From the NCBI GenBank assembly GCA_903912585.1, contig CAIWHY010000026.1:1-7826 (forward strand): DNA of 7,826 nt, read 5' to 3'. The notes beneath the pieces are model-generated. The model was not told the origin of the DNA, searched no databases, and saw only the letters and a list, made by a program, of their open reading frames with translations. This document shows, in pieces, positions 7,101 to 7,826 of the stretch (positions within the stretch are counted from its first letter, which is position 1; each line of letters begins with the position of its first letter). The translations under genes and the position numbers were made by a program. The DNA is from an uncultured Thermoleophilia bacterium. Its GTDB lineage: Bacteria; Actinomycetota; Thermoleophilia; UBA2241.

Positions 7101-7361
7101 TACGAGATCCAGTGGATGTTCACGGCACCGATCGGCATCGACAACTTCGTCGCCTCCAACGACGAGTCGACGCCGCTCACGGTGGCCAAGGCGAGCACCG
7201 GGTCCATCAGGGCGTCGATCACCGTTCCGGCCGACGCGGCGCCGGGCGACACCGTCACCGGCACCGTCGACTTCTACACGGCGACGGGCAAGCAGGTCGA
7301 AGCCGCGGGCGGCGACCACCTCGGCTCCGTGCCGGTGACCATCACCGTCACCGCGCCGTAA
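4122..7361 (+). CDS. Secreted subtilisin-family (S8) serine protease with long beta-rich C-terminal region
   Basis: The protein has 1079 residues. The ATG at 4122 has a strong Shine-Dalgarno (AAGGGGGG, 4-nt spacer) and gives a signal peptide at the very N-terminus: MRRR, a hydrophobic stretch, and a likely cleavage after ARA near residue 27. Residues about 36-105 look like an inhibitor-type propeptide (IKVIVMLKSGG ... VLQVFNDHKIPV). The S8 domain spans about 135-465, with the full catalytic set: D168 (GMLDTGTDP), H199 (VGHGTATSS), oxyanion N302 (SEGNEGPG) and S394 (GGTSMAAPVVAGD). A region of about 600 residues follows. It has fn3-like strands (about 475-695), a PPC-like beta-sandwich (about 700-823, with VNVYLVDPNG), a second related segment (about 905-998, with GLYDPAGADV) and a terminal beta domain (about 1010-1079). 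No LPXTG, transmembrane anchor or S-layer motif is seen at the C-terminus, so release or non-covalent surface binding is likely. Only three cysteines occur. All key residues are present, so the enzyme should be active; the substrate is unknown. Confidence 0.93.
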   Translation: MRRRVFILILALVVAMSLAAGVMRARAAAGGPAAKPTIKVIVMLKSGGNAGEVAGKLQARDSTGIVRYHIIPALSATVSQDTIAALRADGNVLQVFNDHKIPVPKMPSGVEGKAQAARSAAGMTASKVAAGAPMESEALQLTHAQDAWDIKVDGQQVMGQGVRIGMLDTGTDPLQPDLAPAIAAYKDFTGEGLYDDVGHGTATSSTVAAQGLPVFNPNTLTTMNFSGMAPKSKILMAKVLGEYNGWDSQIIRGIQWLMDQKVDIISCSLGALAIPQDGKDPGALAAQAAVDAGITFINSEGNEGPGQGTMGSSPDAPGLIAVGASTGNREFAQEDFMGVTTYKGDQVITWSSRGPNSLGDFRPDIMGFGAYGWALAPVGGSDGGQNIQEFGGTSMAAPVVAGDLALAESAWKLSHPGKALPSPLYWKKLLASTTTNLGYPALEQSSGLVNAKAAVMAVLKRGKSMLASVEADTNRPSSWSAKVAGGAKASTKIVVRNTGDAKEKITLSPTTYVADAGQTITRSVTLSGPDFLDDEGFTIPSGTDFVQTTVTWPSGPNVSIRSAVYDSDGNFLTYAPTYGGYGHLTQCQVALMGPKDQRPVVKAGAPWKLAIFPRGGMLPTGPQQVNVKIEFMHKATWSSLKVATKSFKLKKGASRGVKATITAPAAAGTYFGAVQVSNGSTTTTIPVSIRVPLKMTNGQGTFSGKLTGSDVEYFGGEFYFYDFTVPSGTASLAAAVTWPDQGNLVNVYLVDPNGRVRDAKSGDLMVSDYARGTAPDAAFTHTAEQVLWNAPMAGKWQVLVWAPGFSGNGFFEPFAGTITLDRAVVAPAAWTATAAPGQTVTADFSVANAGPTDLAAYADSQVTYKGNALYQQVWDGRTGNLLANDYPGGSEAWLFYVPQNCTQLTAYAMWGGVFSSGTMQNGGQSAPKLPPPIPSASPVLVDLGLYDPAGADVAESLAMSDVGNAVQVQNPMSGLWTTTVTYGNPGPDMPDLGYEIQWMFTAPIGIDNFVASNDESTPLTVAKASTGSIRASITVPADAAPGDTVTGTVDFYTATGKQVEAAGGDHLGSVPVTITVTAP

Positions 7362-7401
7362 CACCAGCGAGCAGACCCGGGCGAAGCGCCCGGCAGAAGT
7401 C

Positions 7402-7439
7402 GGGACGGCGCGCCGCAAGGCGCGCCGTCCCTTTCTCTT
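7402..7439 (+). terminator. Strong intrinsic terminator after the protease gene
   Basis: A perfect 13-bp stem (7402-7414 with 7419-7431) is capped by a GCAA tetraloop of the stable GNRA class and followed by TTTCTCTT. It begins about 40 nt after the TAA stop. A smaller hairpin, CCGGGCG/CGCCCGG (7377-7393), sits between stop and terminator. Confidence 0.9.
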
Positions 7440-7486
7440 GCGCACGGGGCGCCGGCGCCTCGCTGGGGCCGGCGCGGCCGACCTGC

Positions 7487-7492
7487 TAGCAT
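7487..7492 (+). promoter_or_regulatory. Extended -10 element for a leaderless galE transcript
   Basis: TAGCAT (TAnnnT core) is preceded by TGC, giving an extended -10 (TGN-TAGCAT). It ends exactly 6 nt before the ATG at 7499, so the first transcribed base should be at or next to the start codon. No purine-rich Shine-Dalgarno lies in the gap, which fits leaderless translation, a common arrangement in Actinomycetota. No clear -35 is visible. Confidence 0.5.
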
Positions 7493-7498
7493 CGCCGC

Positions 7499-7826
7499 AT
7501 GGACGTCCTCGTCACCGGCGGCGCCGGCTACATCGGCAGCGTCATCGCGGCGCGCCTGCTGGCGCGCGGCGATGCGGTGACCGTGTACGACGACCTCTCG
7601 CGCGGCCACCGCGCCGCGATCCCGGCCGGCGCGGCCTTCGCGGCCGGCGACATCCGCGACGAGGAGTGCCTGCGCGACGCGCTCGTGCGGCACCGCTGCG
7701 AGGCCGTGGTCCACATGGCGGCGCTGGCGGAGGTCGCGGAGTCGGTACGGGAACCAGAGCGGTACCGTGACGTCAACGAGCGCGGCACCGCGGCCGTGAT
7801 CGCCGCCGCTGTGGCGGCCGGCGCCG
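7499..7826 (+). CDS. galE: UDP-glucose 4-epimerase-like NAD-dependent sugar epimerase (5' part only)
   Basis: The first 109 codons are present and the gene runs off the right edge. It opens MDVLVTGGAGYIGS, the extended-SDR Rossmann dinucleotide-binding motif (TGGAGYIGS, 6-14). YDDLSRGH follows at about 31-38, and the acidic pair at the end of the second strand fits NAD binding. Later come GDIRD and VVHMAALAEVAESVREPERYRDVNERGT, the GalE-style block (commonly HFAA...VGESV..P..Y...N..GT). GalE interconverts UDP-glucose and UDP-galactose, in galactose use or, often, in supplying sugars for surface polysaccharide. The catalytic Ser and YxxxK lie beyond the window, so another nucleotide-sugar epimerase of the same superfamily cannot be excluded. 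It is transcriptionally separated from the protease by the strong terminator. Confidence 0.82.
   Translation, partial: MDVLVTGGAGYIGSVIAARLLARGDAVTVYDDLSRGHRAAIPAGAAFAAGDIRDEECLRDALVRHRCEAVVHMAALAEVAESVREPERYRDVNERGTAAVIAAAVAAGA

Noticed and set aside
5058..7445. Minus-strand open frame of 795 codons opposite the protease
   Set aside because: Low-complexity Arg/Gly/Val/Asp-rich translation, no start signal, and it covers the terminator and a protease with a complete catalytic set. GC shadow.

Overview
The window is very GC-rich, densely coding DNA that looks like the chromosome of a Gram-positive-type, high-GC bacterium. I infer Actinomycetota, perhaps a deep lineage such as Thermoleophilia or Coriobacteriia. 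The basis is codon bias, a short FmdB-type zinc ribbon with a Gly/Ser/Ala tail, GTG start use, and an apparently leaderless promoter. This placement is inference only; there is no rRNA or other marker in the window. I see no IS element, CRISPR array, tRNA, or sign of recent transfer.

The left half (1-3428) is a minus-strand cluster read right to left. It holds a TlpA/ResA-like thioredoxin-fold lipoprotein, then the membrane thiol-electron transporter CcdA, then (17 bp later) a large FAD-linked oxidase with two iron-sulfur motifs. That last gene runs off the left edge before its C-terminal part. CcdA and the lipoprotein form a recognisable extracytoplasmic disulfide-reduction pair, CcdA passing electrons from cytoplasmic thioredoxin to the CGPC lipoprotein. 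The flavoprotein probably oxidises a 2-hydroxyacid and is likely co-transcribed.

The divergent intergenic region (3429-3635) carries the best regulatory signal. A good -35/-10 pair fires rightward toward a 68-residue FmdB-family zinc-ribbon protein. Its -10 box and predicted start are overlapped by an ATACCC-N4-GGGTAT inverted repeat that resembles CsoR/CstR-family operators. The zinc-ribbon gene is followed by a strong intrinsic terminator.

The right half holds a long, hairpin-rich leader (about 3953-4121), then a complete 1079-residue secreted subtilisin-family (S8) protease with a long beta-rich C-terminal region, closed by a near-perfect intrinsic terminator. The last 328 bases are the start of a GalE-like UDP-sugar epimerase, apparently leaderless. 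The protease, and perhaps surface-polysaccharide supply by GalE, concern the cell exterior, as does the thiol pair, but nothing shows that the right-hand genes work together.

I found no clearly undescribed multi-gene system. The items most worth checking are the CsoR/CstR-like operator, the unidentified structured leader of the protease, and the grouping of the thiol-redox pair with the flavoprotein.
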